From assembly GCF_030345095.1 (NCBI RefSeq), contig NZ_CP128360.1:2604001-2668000 (forward strand): a DNA stretch of 64,000 bases, in the 5' to 3' direction. A model generated the notes under the pieces. It searched no databases, was not told the origin of the DNA, and saw only the letters and a program-made list of their open reading frames with translations. Made by a program: the position numbers and the translations under genes. Position 1 is the stretch's first letter; each line of letters opens with the position of its first letter. Below, in pieces: positions 23,110-32,398 of this stretch. This stretch comes from Solwaraspora sp. WMMA2056. GTDB lineage: Bacteria > Actinomycetota > Actinomycetes > Mycobacteriales > Micromonosporaceae.

Positions 23110-23859
23110 ATGACGGAATCCGATGCTTCCACGACGCCCCGACTCCAGTTCGACCAGCCGGTCCGACTCGACGAACTGATCGCCGGCATCAGCCGGGCCG
23201 ACGACGACCGCCTCGCGCAGCTCAGCAACGCGGTCGTCGTCGGCGACCACCTCGGCGAACTCGCCGACCATCTGATCGGCCACTTCGTCGACCAGGCCCG
23301 CCGCTCAGGCGCGTCCTGGACCGAGATCGGCCGGGCCATCGGCGTCACCAAGCAGGCCGCCCAGAAGCGGTTCGTGCCGAAGTCGCCGAACGAGCCGAAC
23401 GACCTCGATCCGCAGCAGGGCTTCAACCGGTTCACCCCCGAGGCGCGCGACGTGATCGTCGCCGCCCAGAACGAGGCCCGCGCGGCCGGCAACGACGAGA
23501 TCTGCACCCCGCACCTGGCGCTCGCCCTGCTCGCCGCGCCCGGCACGCTCGCCGCCCGGGCGCTCGCCGCGCAGGTCACCGACCTCGACCAGGTACGTCG
23601 GCAGGCAACCGCCGCCCTGCCGCCGCCCGTCGATCAGGTGCCCGAGCTGGTCCCCTTCGATGCCCACGTCCGCAAGGTGCTGGAGCTGACCTTCCGGGAG
23701 GCGCTGCGGCTGGACGACCGGGTCGTCGGCACCGCCCACGTGCTGCTGGCACTGCTGGAGTTCACCGCCGGCACCGGGCCACTGGCCGATCTCGGCATCA
23801 CCAAGGCCGCCGTCGAGACGTACCTGCGCGACGTCCCGTCGCGCGACGACACGGCCTGA
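23110..23859 (+). CDS. HTH and Clp-N domain protein
   Basis: A 249-residue protein without an ATPase domain. Residues about 15-95 are helical and include an HTH-like segment (SGASWTEIGRAIGVTKQAAQKRFV). Residues about 100-245 form a double Clp-N (ClpC/ClpA amino-terminal) repeat: FNRFTPEARDVIVAAQNEARAAGNDEICTPHLALALL and FDAHVRKVLELTFREALRLDDRVVGTAHVLLALLEF. Clp-N domains recognise substrates or adaptors of Clp chaperones. The combination with DNA binding and the palindromes at its own start suggests an autorepressor that senses protein damage or Clp adaptors. ATG 23110 has no ribosome site, so leaderless translation is likely. Confidence 0.88.
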   Translation: MTESDASTTPRLQFDQPVRLDELIAGISRADDDRLAQLSNAVVVGDHLGELADHLIGHFVDQARRSGASWTEIGRAIGVTKQAAQKRFVPKSPNEPNDLDPQQGFNRFTPEARDVIVAAQNEARAAGNDEICTPHLALALLAAPGTLAARALAAQVTDLDQVRRQATAALPPPVDQVPELVPFDAHVRKVLELTFREALRLDDRVVGTAHVLLALLEFTAGTGPLADLGITKAAVETYLRDVPSRDDTA

Positions 23860-23938
23860 CCAGCCGGGGCGACACAGCCGGACCAGCCGGGCCGGCGCGG
23901 TCTCGGACCAGCCGTGGGGCCGGGCGGCGCCCGGCTGG

Positions 23939-25015
23939 TCATTCCTGCCCATCGGGCGGTCGCTGCCGAGGAGCGAGGGTACGGGTGTCGCGCAGCTCGA
24001 GGTAGGGCTCGCGGTCCCCGGGATGCCCGGCGGCGATCGCCCGACCGCGTTCCAGTTCGGCGTCGACCTCACCGCCGAGCAGGATCGCGATGTTGGTCAG
24101 CCACAGCCAGACCAGGAAGACCACGACTCCGGCGATGGTGCCGTACGTCTCGTTGTAGGACGCGAAGTTGGCGACGTAGAACGCGAACGCGGCGGAGACC
24201 AGCAGCCAGAGCAGCACCGCCAGGACGCTGCCCGGACTGATCCAGCGGAACCCGCCGTGCCGGGCGTTCGGCGTCGCCCAGTACAGGATCGAGAACATCA
24301 GACTGACCAGCACCACCAGGACCGGCCACTTGACGATGTCCCAGGCGGTGACCGCCGCCGGCCCGACGCCGAGCAGCTCGCCCGCCTGCGCGGCGAGTTC
24401 CCCGGTGAACACCACGATCAGCGCGCTGGCGATCAGCATCAGCCCGATGACGGCGGTGACGCCGAGCCGGATCGGCAGGGTCTTCCAGATCGGCCGGCCC
24501 TCCGGCACGTCGTAGACGGCGTTGGCGGCCCGCATGAACGCGCCGATGTAACCCGAGGCCGACCAGAAGGCGGCGAGCAGACCGACGATCGCGACGACCC
24601 CGGCCGTACCGCCGTTGTCCCGGACCTGGTCGATCGCCTGGTCGAGGAACCCGCTGATCTCGCCCGGCGTGACGTCGCCGATCACCCCCTGGACGTCGTC
24701 GGTGGCACCGTCGCCCAGCAGCCCGAGGGCCGCGACCAGGACCAGCAGCCCGGGGAAGATCGACAGCACGCCGTAGTAGGTCAGCCCGGCCGCCAGGTCG
24801 GGGATCGCGTCGGCGGTGAACTCACGGACCGTCCGCCGCGCCACCGCCCGCCACGACGAACCGGACAGATCGGTGGGGCTCTCCGGTCCCTCGTCCGGCC
24901 CCACCGGCGGACGGTCCGCCCGGACCGCGGTCTCCTCCTCGGCAGGCACCGTCGGTTCCGGCCGCGGCGGGCCGTCCGGGCGCTCGGGTGATCCCGCCGT
25001 ACGCGCAACTGACAT
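23939..25015 (-). CDS. YihY/BrkB family inner membrane protein
   Basis: A 358-residue polytopic membrane protein. Start ATG 25015 has GGAGG 8 bases upstream; ATG 25021 and 25051 are in frame but badly spaced. After a disordered acidic N-terminus (about 1-55) come the family motifs DAIPDLAAGLTYYGVLSIFPGLLVLVAALGL, FWSASGYIGAFMRAANAVYDVPEGRPIWKTLPIRL and six hydrophobic segments, ending in WLWLTNIAILLGGEVDAELER, typical of BrkB proteins. The function is unresolved (formerly and wrongly called RNase BN). A 12-bp inverted repeat overlaps its start (see next entry). It is convergent with the Clp-N gene; GACCAGCCGGGC-type arms at 23881-23892 and 23929-23940 may terminate both. Confidence 0.93.
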   Translation of the reverse strand: MSVARTAGSPERPDGPPRPEPTVPAEEETAVRADRPPVGPDEGPESPTDLSGSSWRAVARRTVREFTADAIPDLAAGLTYYGVLSIFPGLLVLVAALGLLGDGATDDVQGVIGDVTPGEISGFLDQAIDQVRDNGGTAGVVAIVGLLAAFWSASGYIGAFMRAANAVYDVPEGRPIWKTLPIRLGVTAVIGLMLIASALIVVFTGELAAQAGELLGVGPAAVTAWDIVKWPVLVVLVSLMFSILYWATPNARHGGFRWISPGSVLAVLLWLLVSAAFAFYVANFASYNETYGTIAGVVVFLVWLWLTNIAILLGGEVDAELERGRAIAAGHPGDREPYLELRDTRTLAPRQRPPDGQE

Positions 25016-25018
25016 CGC

Positions 25019-25052
25019 CATGACCTCCGGTTTCGTCCTGCCGGAGGTCATG
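25019..25052 (-). promoter_or_regulatory. hairpin covering the ribosome site of the BrkB gene
   Basis: CATGACCTCCGG (25019-25030) and CCGGAGGTCATG (25041-25052) are perfect 12-bp arms around a 10-base loop. In the leftward mRNA the downstream arm contains the GGAGG ribosome site and an ATG, so folding would hide them. It could be a translational switch or protein-binding site. Confidence 0.7.
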
Positions 25053-25116
25053 CCCAGCCGCAGTGCCGGTCAACCGTGTCGGACGCTGTCGGAGCTGCTG
25101 ACCCGCGCCCGAGCCG

Positions 25117-26760
25117 TCAGGTCTGGACCGGACGGGTGGTGGCCGCGGCGGCGGCGTACACCGTCATCCCGAGCACCCCGGTGTCCAGTTGGCCGTCCCG
25201 GCTGACGGTGAACCGCCACCGGTCCTGGCGGCTCTGCCCGAGGACCACCACCACCCAGGGGGCGTGTGGTTGGGCGACCAGGTCCTGCACCCAGGTGGCC
25301 TCCTGGCCGGACGGGGCCGAGGCGAGGAAGAGCACCCCGACGGTCTTCGGCGCCTGCGTCAGCGCGGCATCGACCTCGACCAGCGCTTCGCGGGGGGTGC
25401 CCACCGACAGGATCCGGCCGTTCGTCGCCGCCTCACGGACCCCGCCGATCACCACCTGGACCCCGTCCGCCCACGGACTCGCCGAGAGCTCGGCGGCCCA
25501 GGCCAGCACCAGTGCCCGGGCGGCGGCCCGGTCACCGCCGACGCTCACCAGGCCGCCGGCCTCCCCGAGGTTCACCAGCTCCCGTCGCCCGTCACAGGTG
25601 CCGAGGGTGACCAGCCGGGGGCAGGGCGGGGGGATTCCCGGCAGGAGTGGAAGCTCCTGCGTCGCCCGCAGGGGCGCGGTCCACACCCGTCCGGACTCTC
25701 CCGCCGTCCACGGCACGACCGGGTGCGGGTCGGCGACCGACAGCCGCAACGTGATCTGTTCGTCGTCGAGCGACACCCCGTACACGTGGGGGACCGCCCG
25801 GTTGGTGTGCGCGCAGCCACTCGCCAGCACCCGCAGCGCGCGGTCGACCGTCCAGCCTGCGGCGATGTCCAGGTACCGGGTGTCGGCAGGGGCAGCCGGC
25901 CTGCGCTGGCGCAACCGGCCCAGCACCCCACCGGCTGCCGGTCGGGCGTCGTCCCCGCCCGCCGCCGATCCACCGGAGCTGGTCGCGGCCGCACCTGCGG
26001 ACCTTCCGGCAGCGGCCGGGACCCGGGTACGTCGCCACCACCAGAAGCCGACGCCAGCGGCCAGCAGCAGTACGACGGCCGCGAGTGTGACCGGCAGCAC
26101 CGGCAGGCCGCCGCTGTCCTCCTGCCGGGCGTCGGTCGTCGGCGCGGTGCTGGCCGACGGCGACCCGACCTGGGGCCCGCCGGCCGGCGGTGCCGCCACC
26201 GTCGGCAGCGCACCGAACTCGACCCCCTCGCCCTCGGCGTCCTCGGGCAGTTGCAGGATCCAGTTCGGTGAGATCACCGCCGGATCGGTCAGCCGGTTGC
26301 CGTCGGGCTGGAGCCGACCCTCGTTCAGTTCGAAGATCTCCACGGCGCGGTTGCCGTCACCGAGGAATCGCTCCGCGATCGCGAACAGGAACTCCGGCTC
26401 TCCGTTGAAGCTGAGCTGGACCCGGTAGTACTTGACCGGCCCGGTCGGCGGTGCCGGCTCACCCGACGGGCCCGGTTCATCCGACGGGGTCTGCTGCGCG
26501 AGCGGTGGCGCGGCGACGGTGACCGATGCCGGCCCGGCCGCCACCGCCGGCCCGCCGGTCACGGTCGGTACACCGATCCCCAGGGCGGCAAGCAGCAGAC
26601 CAACGCCGATCAGCCGGACCACGGCGTCACCTGGCCGTCGCGCACCGTTGCCCGGCCTGCCGGCAGTGCAGTCAGGCAGCCCCGCACCGTGGCCCGGTTC
26701 GCGTCGCCGCTCGCGGCGTACTCCGCCGATGGCCGTGGGGTGCGGGGGGAATAGATTCAT
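25117..26760 (-). CDS. LysM-domain membrane protein of the T7SS locus
   Basis: A 547-residue protein. ATG 26760 is chosen because the upstream frame overlaps the divergent ATPase gene; its ribosome site is weak. A first hydrophobic segment lies at about 47-70, a LysM-like domain at about 110-175 (YYRVQLSFNGEPEFLFAIAERFLGDG, then NRLTDPAVISPNWILQLP), a second membrane segment at about 218-242 (LPVLPVTLAAVVLLLAAGVGFWWWRR), and a cytosolic C-terminal domain of about 250 residues. Its place, head to head with an EssC/EccC-like ATPase, suggests a core or accessory T7SS membrane subunit that touches the cell wall. It is not recognisably EccB, EccD or EccE. Confidence 0.85.
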   Translation of the reverse strand: MNLFPPHPTAIGGVRRERRREPGHGAGLPDCTAGRPGNGARRPGDAVVRLIGVGLLLAALGIGVPTVTGGPAVAAGPASVTVAAPPLAQQTPSDEPGPSGEPAPPTGPVKYYRVQLSFNGEPEFLFAIAERFLGDGNRAVEIFELNEGRLQPDGNRLTDPAVISPNWILQLPEDAEGEGVEFGALPTVAAPPAGGPQVGSPSASTAPTTDARQEDSGGLPVLPVTLAAVVLLLAAGVGFWWWRRTRVPAAAGRSAGAAATSSGGSAAGGDDARPAAGGVLGRLRQRRPAAPADTRYLDIAAGWTVDRALRVLASGCAHTNRAVPHVYGVSLDDEQITLRLSVADPHPVVPWTAGESGRVWTAPLRATQELPLLPGIPPPCPRLVTLGTCDGRRELVNLGEAGGLVSVGGDRAAARALVLAWAAELSASPWADGVQVVIGGVREAATNGRILSVGTPREALVEVDAALTQAPKTVGVLFLASAPSGQEATWVQDLVAQPHAPWVVVVLGQSRQDRWRFTVSRDGQLDTGVLGMTVYAAAAATTRPVQT

Positions 26761-26931
26761 CGTGAGGTCTTCCCTGTGACTGGTCGTCGGATGCGGGACG
26801 CGGCGGGGACGGGCCGCTGCGCTACGGTTGGTCCGCGATCGAACCATTATCGATGCCGGCGCGGACCAGCTGTGGTACACCCCCGACTCCGGTCCCCGCC
26901 CGAGTCGGTCATCGGCGGCCGGAGGACCCCC

Positions 26932-29900
26932 GTGCGCTTGTTCCTGACCATCGTCGACCCGTACGGGGACACGGTCGACGCGGTGCTGACCGCCGACGGC
27001 CAGACCCGGGTGGCCCAGATCGGGCAGGCGGCACAGACCCTGCTGCGTGACGCCCGGGACCGCAGCGGCGGGCCGGCCGGAACACCACCACTCTACGTGG
27101 ACGGCACGTCGCTGGATCCGAATGCGACGTTGGTCGAGTCCGGCCTGCGCGACGGTGCCGTGGTCAGCCTGGACACGCCGGCCGGCAGCCCACCGGCGGA
27201 GCGCGCCGGCCTGCTGGAGATCAGGATGGTCGCCGGCCCGGGAGTCGGCGGCTTCTTCCGCATCGGGGTCGGCGGTGGGGAACTCGGCAGCGACCCCGGC
27301 TGCTGGGTCACCGTACCGGACCGGAACCTGGCTCCGGTCGCGGCGAACCTCGGCGTCGACATTCGCGGCCGGTGCTGGCTGGACCCGGCCGGTGACACCC
27401 CGTTGCACCTCGACGGGGAGCCGGTCGCCGAGCGGACCGAGTGGCGGCCCGGCCAGCAGCTCGCGGTCGGCGAGTCGTTGCTGGAGCTGGCCGAGTACAC
27501 CCGCCCTGACGCGGCGCTCGTCCCGTCCGCCGACGGCATCGGGCTGGACTACAACCGTCCGCCGAGGATCCGGCCGCCCCGGCGGCAGACCCGGTTCCGG
27601 CTCCCGGCGTTGCCCAAGGAGCCGCCCCGGTCCCCGCTGCCCTGGCTGCTGGCCCTGCTGCCGCTGGTCGCCGCCGTGGTTCTGATGCTGCTCACCGGCA
27701 GCCGGACCCTGCTGCTGCTCGCCCTGCTCAGCCCGCTGTCCATCGTCGCGAACCATGTCATGTCCCGCCGGCAGGGCCGCCGGTCGCACGCCGAGCAGCT
27801 GCGGGAGTACCGCGAACGGAAGGAGCGGATCGAACGGGACGCGCGGGAGGCCTTCGCCCTGGAGCGGATCGAACGGCGTACCGGCTGCCCCGACCCGGCG
27901 CTGATCGCGGTCACCGCCACCGGCCCCCGGCGGCGGCTGTGGGAACGGCGCCGCCGCGACGAGGACCACCTGCTGCTGCGGGTCGGCATCGCCGACCTGC
28001 CCGCCGAGGTGGCGCTCGACGATCCGGAACAGGACGAACACCGGCGTACGGTGCACTGGACCGTCGCCGACGCACCGGTCGCGCTTGCGCTGCGCGAACA
28101 CGGCGTGGTCGGCTACGCCGGCCCGGGGGACACCGCGCGGGCGCTCGGCCGCTGGGCGGTCATCCAGACCGCCGTCCTGCACAGCCCGCTCGACGTGCAG
28201 ATCACCGTCCTCACCGACCCGCAGGCCGGCCCGAGCTGGGACTGGATCCGCTGGCTGCCGCACGCCCGACCGGCGGGGTCGGGCGGACCAGCCGTCGCCG
28301 TCGGCATCGACGCCGACTCGGTGGGCCGACGGGTCGCCGGCCTGCTCGAACTCATCGAGCAGCGGCGCACCGTGCGCAACGAGACCGGTGCCGCCGGGTT
28401 CCGGGAGCCCGACATGCTGGTGGTGCTCGACGGTTCCCGCCGGCTACGGTCGCTGCCCGGCGTGGTGCAGCTGCTGCGCACCGGTCCCGAGGTCGGCGTC
28501 TACGCCCTCTGCCTCGACGCCGACGAGCGGCTGCTGCCGGCGGAGTGCCAGGCGGTGGCCGTCGTCGAGGCAGAGGGCCTGCGGGTCTCCCGCTCCGGCG
28601 CCGACAACCTGGTCGGGGTACGCCCGGAACTGCTCTCCGCTGCCTGGTGCGGCTGGCTGGCCCGTCACCTGGCGCCGGTCCGCGACGTCAGCGACGACGA
28701 GGACGACGCGGCGCTGCCCGCCAGCAGCCGGCTGCTGGAGGTGCTCGGTCTGGACCCGCCGGACGCGGGTGCCGTCGCCGCCCGGTGGAGTGTGCGGCCA
28801 CGTAGCACCGCCGCCGTGGTCGGCGAGTCGTTCGACGGTCCGTTCGAGATCGACCTGCGTCGCGACGGGCCACACGGCCTGATCGCCGGGACGACCGGCG
28901 CCGGCAAGTCGGAACTGTTGCAGACCGTCGTCGCCGCCCTCGCCGTGGCGAACCGGCCGGACGCGATGACCTTCGTCCTGGTCGACTACAAGGGCGGAAG
29001 CGCCTTCGGTGACTGCGTACGGTTGCCGCACACCGTCGGCATGGTCACCGACCTCGACGAACATCTGGTCCGTCGGGCCCTGGAGTCACTCTCGGCGGAG
29101 CTGCGCCGCCGCGAGCACCTGCTGGCCGCCGCCGGCGCGAAGGACATCGAGGACTACACGCGGGCGGCCGACCGGCAACCGGACGCCGCACCGCTGCCGC
29201 GCCTGCTGATCGTCATCGACGAGTTCGCCTCGATGGCCCGGGAGTTGCCGGACTTCGTCACCGGCCTGGTCAACATCGCGCAGCGTGGCCGTTCCCTCGG
29301 CATCCACCTGCTGCTGGCCACCCAACGGCCCAGCGGGGTGGTCTCCCCGGAGATCCGGGCGAACACCAACCTGCGGATCGCGTTGCGGGTCACCGACGCC
29401 GGGGAGAGCCAGGACGTGCTCAACGCCCCCGACGCCGCCCGGATCGCCAAGAGCACCCCCGGCCGGGCGTACGTCCGGCTGGGCCACTCGTCGCTGGTGC
29501 CGTTCCAGGCCGCCCGGGTCGGTGGCCGCCGACCCGGTGCGGCCGAGAGCGACGGCCCACCCCCGCCCGAGCTGCGCGTCCTGCGCTGGGGCGACCTGGA
29601 CCGGCCGATCGAGACGGCACCGACCGCCCGGGCGGAGGGGCAGGACGAGATCACCGATCTGCAGGTCCTGGTCGAGGCGCTGCGGCAGGCGGCCGTCACG
29701 GCTGGCGTGCCGCCGCAGCACAGTCCGTGGCTGCCGGCGCTGCCCACCTCGGTCCAGCTGGCCGAGCTAAACCCGCCGCCGGGCACCGCCGGCCGACCGG
29801 CACCTGCCCCGTACGGGGTGGAGGACCACCCGGCCCAGCAGCGCCGGCGTACCGCCGTGGTGGAGCTGGCCCACTTCGGACATCTGCTCGCCGCCGGTGC

Positions 29901-31305
29901 CCCCCGGACCGGTCGATCCCAGCTGCTGCGTACTGTCGCCGGCTCGCTGGCCAGCACCCACAGCTGCGCCGACCTGCACCTGTACGGTCTGGACTGCGGC
30001 AACGGGGCGCTGCTGCCGCTGGCGGCGCTGCCGCACTGCGGCGGCGTGGTGGTCCGTACCGAGGTGGAGCGGGCGGTCCGGATGATCCGCCGGATCGCCG
30101 AGGAGATCCGCCGCCGGCAGTCGGTGCTGTCCGCTGGCGGGTACGCCGACATCTCCGAGCAGCGGGCCGCCGTACCGGCCGCCGACCGGCTCGCCCACCT
30201 GGTGCTGCTGATCGACCGCTGGGAAGGTTTCCTGACCTCCCTGGGGGAGCTGGACGCCGGCACCCTCACCGACGAGATCTTCGGGTTCCTGCGCGAGGGG
30301 GCCAGCGTCGGCGTGCACCTGGTGATCACCGGGGACCGGTCCGTGCTGACCGGACGGATCGCCACGTTGACCGAGGAGAAGCTGTCGTTCCGGCTGGCCG
30401 ACCGGGCCGACCTGGGGCTGATCGGGCTGCATCCGCGCAACCTGCCGGAGGAGATCCCGCCCGGCCGGGCGTTCCGGGCGGAGACCGGGATCGAGACCCA
30501 GGTGGCGCTGCTCGCCCCGGACCCCAGCGGTGCGGCGCAGGCGGCGGCGCTGGCCGAGATCGCCCGCAACAGCTCCGAACGGGACGCCGACGTCCCGGCG
30601 TCGCTGCGGCCGTTCCGGCTCGGCGAGCTGCCGGGCCAGATCGAGTACGCCCGGGCGGTGACCCTGCCGAGGGCCGGCACCGGCGCCGGTTGGCTGCTCG
30701 CCGGCGTCGGCGGGGACCAGTTGACCGCGTACGGACCGGACCTGGCGACCGGCGTACCCGCGTTCGGGATCGGCGGACCGGCCCGGTCCGGGCGTAGCAC
30801 CATGCTGATGACGATGGCCCGCGCCGCGATCGACGGCGGCCAGCAGGTGATCGTGCTGGCGCCCCGGACCTCACCGGTGCGTGAGCTCGCCGGCACGCCG
30901 GGCGTGGTCGCCGTGCTCACTGGCAGCGACGTCAGTGAGCAGGAGTTCACCGGTGCGCTGGCCGGGCTCGGCGGTCGGGGTCTGGTGGTGGTCGACGACG
31001 CGGCGACGTTGCGTGACTGCGGTGCCTCCGGGGAACTGCGGGACCTGATCCGCAACGGGGAGAGCCGCCACCTGGGCCTGATCTACGCGGGCGACCCGGA
31101 GGACCTCGGCGCCGGGTTCAGCGGCTGGCTGGTGGACGCCCGGCGCAGCCGCCGGGGCGCTCTGCTGTCGCCGCAGAACCGTACCGATGGTGATCTGGTC
31201 GGACTGAAGCTGCCCCGGACCGCGGTCGGGCAACCGGTGCGGCCCGGCCGGGCACTGCTGCACCTGGGCGACGGCGAGCCGATCCTGGTCCAGGTGCCGC
31301 TGTGA
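26932..31305 (+). CDS. FtsK/SpoIIIE-type ATPase of type VII secretion (EssC/EccC-like)
   Basis: A 1457-residue T7SS motor. GTG 26932 follows GGAGGA. The N-terminus (about 1-195) has a ubiquitin-like start and an FHA-like region (LEIRMVAGPGVGGFFRIG, VTVPDRNLAPVAANL), as in EssC. A membrane hairpin follows (LPWLLALLPLVAAVVLML, LLLLALLSPLSIVANHV, about 233-275). Three ATPase modules come next: D1 with a full Walker A GTTGAGKSELLQTV (about 652) and Walker B LLIVIDEFASM; D2 with GAPRTGRSQLL (about 988); D3 with GGPARSGRSTML (about 1281), the last two lacking the GK lysine. It should drive export of the WXG100 proteins and toxin encoded next to it. Confidence 0.95.
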   Translation: MRLFLTIVDPYGDTVDAVLTADGQTRVAQIGQAAQTLLRDARDRSGGPAGTPPLYVDGTSLDPNATLVESGLRDGAVVSLDTPAGSPPAERAGLLEIRMVAGPGVGGFFRIGVGGGELGSDPGCWVTVPDRNLAPVAANLGVDIRGRCWLDPAGDTPLHLDGEPVAERTEWRPGQQLAVGESLLELAEYTRPDAALVPSADGIGLDYNRPPRIRPPRRQTRFRLPALPKEPPRSPLPWLLALLPLVAAVVLMLLTGSRTLLLLALLSPLSIVANHVMSRRQGRRSHAEQLREYRERKERIERDAREAFALERIERRTGCPDPALIAVTATGPRRRLWERRRRDEDHLLLRVGIADLPAEVALDDPEQDEHRRTVHWTVADAPVALALREHGVVGYAGPGDTARALGRWAVIQTAVLHSPLDVQITVLTDPQAGPSWDWIRWLPHARPAGSGGPAVAVGIDADSVGRRVAGLLELIEQRRTVRNETGAAGFREPDMLVVLDGSRRLRSLPGVVQLLRTGPEVGVYALCLDADERLLPAECQAVAVVEAEGLRVSRSGADNLVGVRPELLSAAWCGWLARHLAPVRDVSDDEDDAALPASSRLLEVLGLDPPDAGAVAARWSVRPRSTAAVVGESFDGPFEIDLRRDGPHGLIAGTTGAGKSELLQTVVAALAVANRPDAMTFVLVDYKGGSAFGDCVRLPHTVGMVTDLDEHLVRRALESLSAELRRREHLLAAAGAKDIEDYTRAADRQPDAAPLPRLLIVIDEFASMARELPDFVTGLVNIAQRGRSLGIHLLLATQRPSGVVSPEIRANTNLRIALRVTDAGESQDVLNAPDAARIAKSTPGRAYVRLGHSSLVPFQAARVGGRRPGAAESDGPPPPELRVLRWGDLDRPIETAPTARAEGQDEITDLQVLVEALRQAAVTAGVPPQHSPWLPALPTSVQLAELNPPPGTAGRPAPAPYGVEDHPAQQRRRTAVVELAHFGHLLAAGAPRTGRSQLLRTVAGSLASTHSCADLHLYGLDCGNGALLPLAALPHCGGVVVRTEVERAVRMIRRIAEEIRRRQSVLSAGGYADISEQRAAVPAADRLAHLVLLIDRWEGFLTSLGELDAGTLTDEIFGFLREGASVGVHLVITGDRSVLTGRIATLTEEKLSFRLADRADLGLIGLHPRNLPEEIPPGRAFRAETGIETQVALLAPDPSGAAQAAALAEIARNSSERDADVPASLRPFRLGELPGQIEYARAVTLPRAGTGAGWLLAGVGGDQLTAYGPDLATGVPAFGIGGPARSGRSTMLMTMARAAIDGGQQVIVLAPRTSPVRELAGTPGVVAVLTGSDVSEQEFTGALAGLGGRGLVVVDDAATLRDCGASGELRDLIRNGESRHLGLIYAGDPEDLGAGFSGWLVDARRSRRGALLSPQNRTDGDLVGLKLPRTAVGQPVRPGRALLHLGDGEPILVQVPL

Positions 31306-31341
31306 CTCCTCGCGTGCCGACGCCGCGCCGACCGGTCGGCG

Positions 31342-31380
31342 GTCCTGCCTGCCCGCCCTCATCGGGTGGGCAGGCAGGAC
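31342..31380. terminator. bidirectional terminator between ATPase and WXG100 genes
   Basis: The arms GTCCTGCCTGCCCGCCC (31342-31358) and GGGTGGGCAGGCAGGAC (31364-31380) pair over 17 bases with one G-T type mismatch and a TCATC loop. It lies between two converging genes. Confidence 0.88.
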
Positions 31381-31395
31381 AGCCGATCCTCGGTC

Positions 31396-31692
31396 CTACT
31401 TGCGCAGCGCCTTGGCCAGCTCCTCGTCGGCCTGCTGGAAGGTGTCGGCGGCGGCGGTCAGGTACTTGCCCATCCCCTCCAACCCTTCGGCCATCTTGGT
31501 CGCGCCCTCGTTGAACTCGGTGTACGACTCGTCGAACTGCTTGCTGGAGGAGTCGGTCACGTACCCGCCGTTGACCAGGTTGTTGACCATGCTGCGCAGC
31601 TCGACGAGCTTGCTCATGATCTCTTCCTTGCCGCGGGTGAGCCGGTTGGCCGCGTCGCGCATCTCCTGATACGTGACGTTGACGTTCGCCAT
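31396..31692 (-). CDS. WXG100 family protein lacking the Trp
   Basis: A 98-residue helical-hairpin protein of WXG100 size. Helix 1 is YQEMRDAANRLTRGKEEIMSKLVELRSMVNNL, the turn is VNGGYVTDSSSKQF, helix 2 runs from DESYTEFNEGATKMAEGL. The W-x-G turn is replaced by NGGYVTD, yet the hydrophobic heptads and the C-terminal export-like signal (F-x-x-x-D in TFQQADEELAK) remain. It follows the T7SS ATPase tail to tail. It is the likely secreted co-substrate or chaperone of the system. Confidence 0.85.
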   Translation of the reverse strand: MANVNVTYQEMRDAANRLTRGKEEIMSKLVELRSMVNNLVNGGYVTDSSSKQFDESYTEFNEGATKMAEGLEGMGKYLTAAADTFQQADEELAKALRK

Positions 31693-31747
31693 GTCGGATC
31701 CCTTCTGTCTGTCGCCGGTGGCCCACCTCGGGCTCCACCGGTGGCAC

Positions 31748-32398
31748 CTAGGAGACGGCCGGTCGGCCGGTGAACTGGAACGTGCCGGTGACGGCGTCGA
31801 AGAGGTCGAACAGTTCGGCCTCCAGCGCCAGCACCGGGGAGGTGCCGGTGATCAGGGCGACCTGTTCGGGGGAGGGGCCCGGCAACGGCACGAAGGTCTG
31901 CATGACGATCGACCGGACCCAGCCGGCGCCCTCGGGCGCGGTGATGTCCTCCACCCCCCGGGTCCGGGGGACCCGACCGAGGCCGGGCAGCTGCACCTGC
32001 TCCACGTCACGCCAGATGCCGTCACCGCCCCGGCGGGGGATGCCGGTCAGGTGGGCGGCTACCGCGTCGGCGCCGGCCTGCTCGTCGGGCACGGTCACGA
32101 TCGAGACGGTGACGGTCGCTGTCAGCACCGCCCCGCCGAGGCCCTCCACCATGGTGGCGCAGAACCGGGCCCCGCCGTCGTACGCCGCACGGGCCGCCTC
32201 GCGCAGCGCGCGGGACAGCGCGGCGCGGTGCGCGAATAGCTCCGGCACCTCGCGCAGCCGGGCGGTGACCAGGTCGTTGATGGCGTTGTTGCGGACGTCG
32301 GGATGCAGCTCCAGCTCGTACCAGTTGGCTGGCACGGTGATCGCGAAGCCGGTCGGGGTGGCCGGCGCGGTGGCCTCGTCGGTGCGGACTCCGGTCAT
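31748..32398 (-). CDS. conserved T7SS-associated protein of unknown function
   Basis: A 216-residue soluble protein without signal or membrane segment (GFAITVPANWYELELHPDVRNNAINDLVTARL, LTATVTVSIVTVPDEQAGADAVAAHL, GAGWVRSIVMQTFVPLPGP, LALEAELFDLFDAVTGTFQF). It appears mixed alpha/beta. ATG 32398 overlaps the stop of the upstream small gene by one base (ATGA), so the two are translated together, and the WXG100 gene follows 55 bases later. A chaperone-like or adaptor role for T7SS substrates is a guess. Confidence 0.8.
   Translation of the reverse strand: MTGVRTDEATAPATPTGFAITVPANWYELELHPDVRNNAINDLVTARLREVPELFAHRAALSRALREAARAAYDGGARFCATMVEGLGGAVLTATVTVSIVTVPDEQAGADAVAAHLTGIPRRGGDGIWRDVEQVQLPGLGRVPRTRGVEDITAPEGAGWVRSIVMQTFVPLPGPSPEQVALITGTSPVLALEAELFDLFDAVTGTFQFTGRPAVS

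Noticed and set aside
25117..28263. A 1048-residue minus-strand frame suggesting a giant protein
   Set aside because: Only 25117-26760 is coherent (LysM protein); the upstream half is antisense to the T7SS ATPase and has no features.
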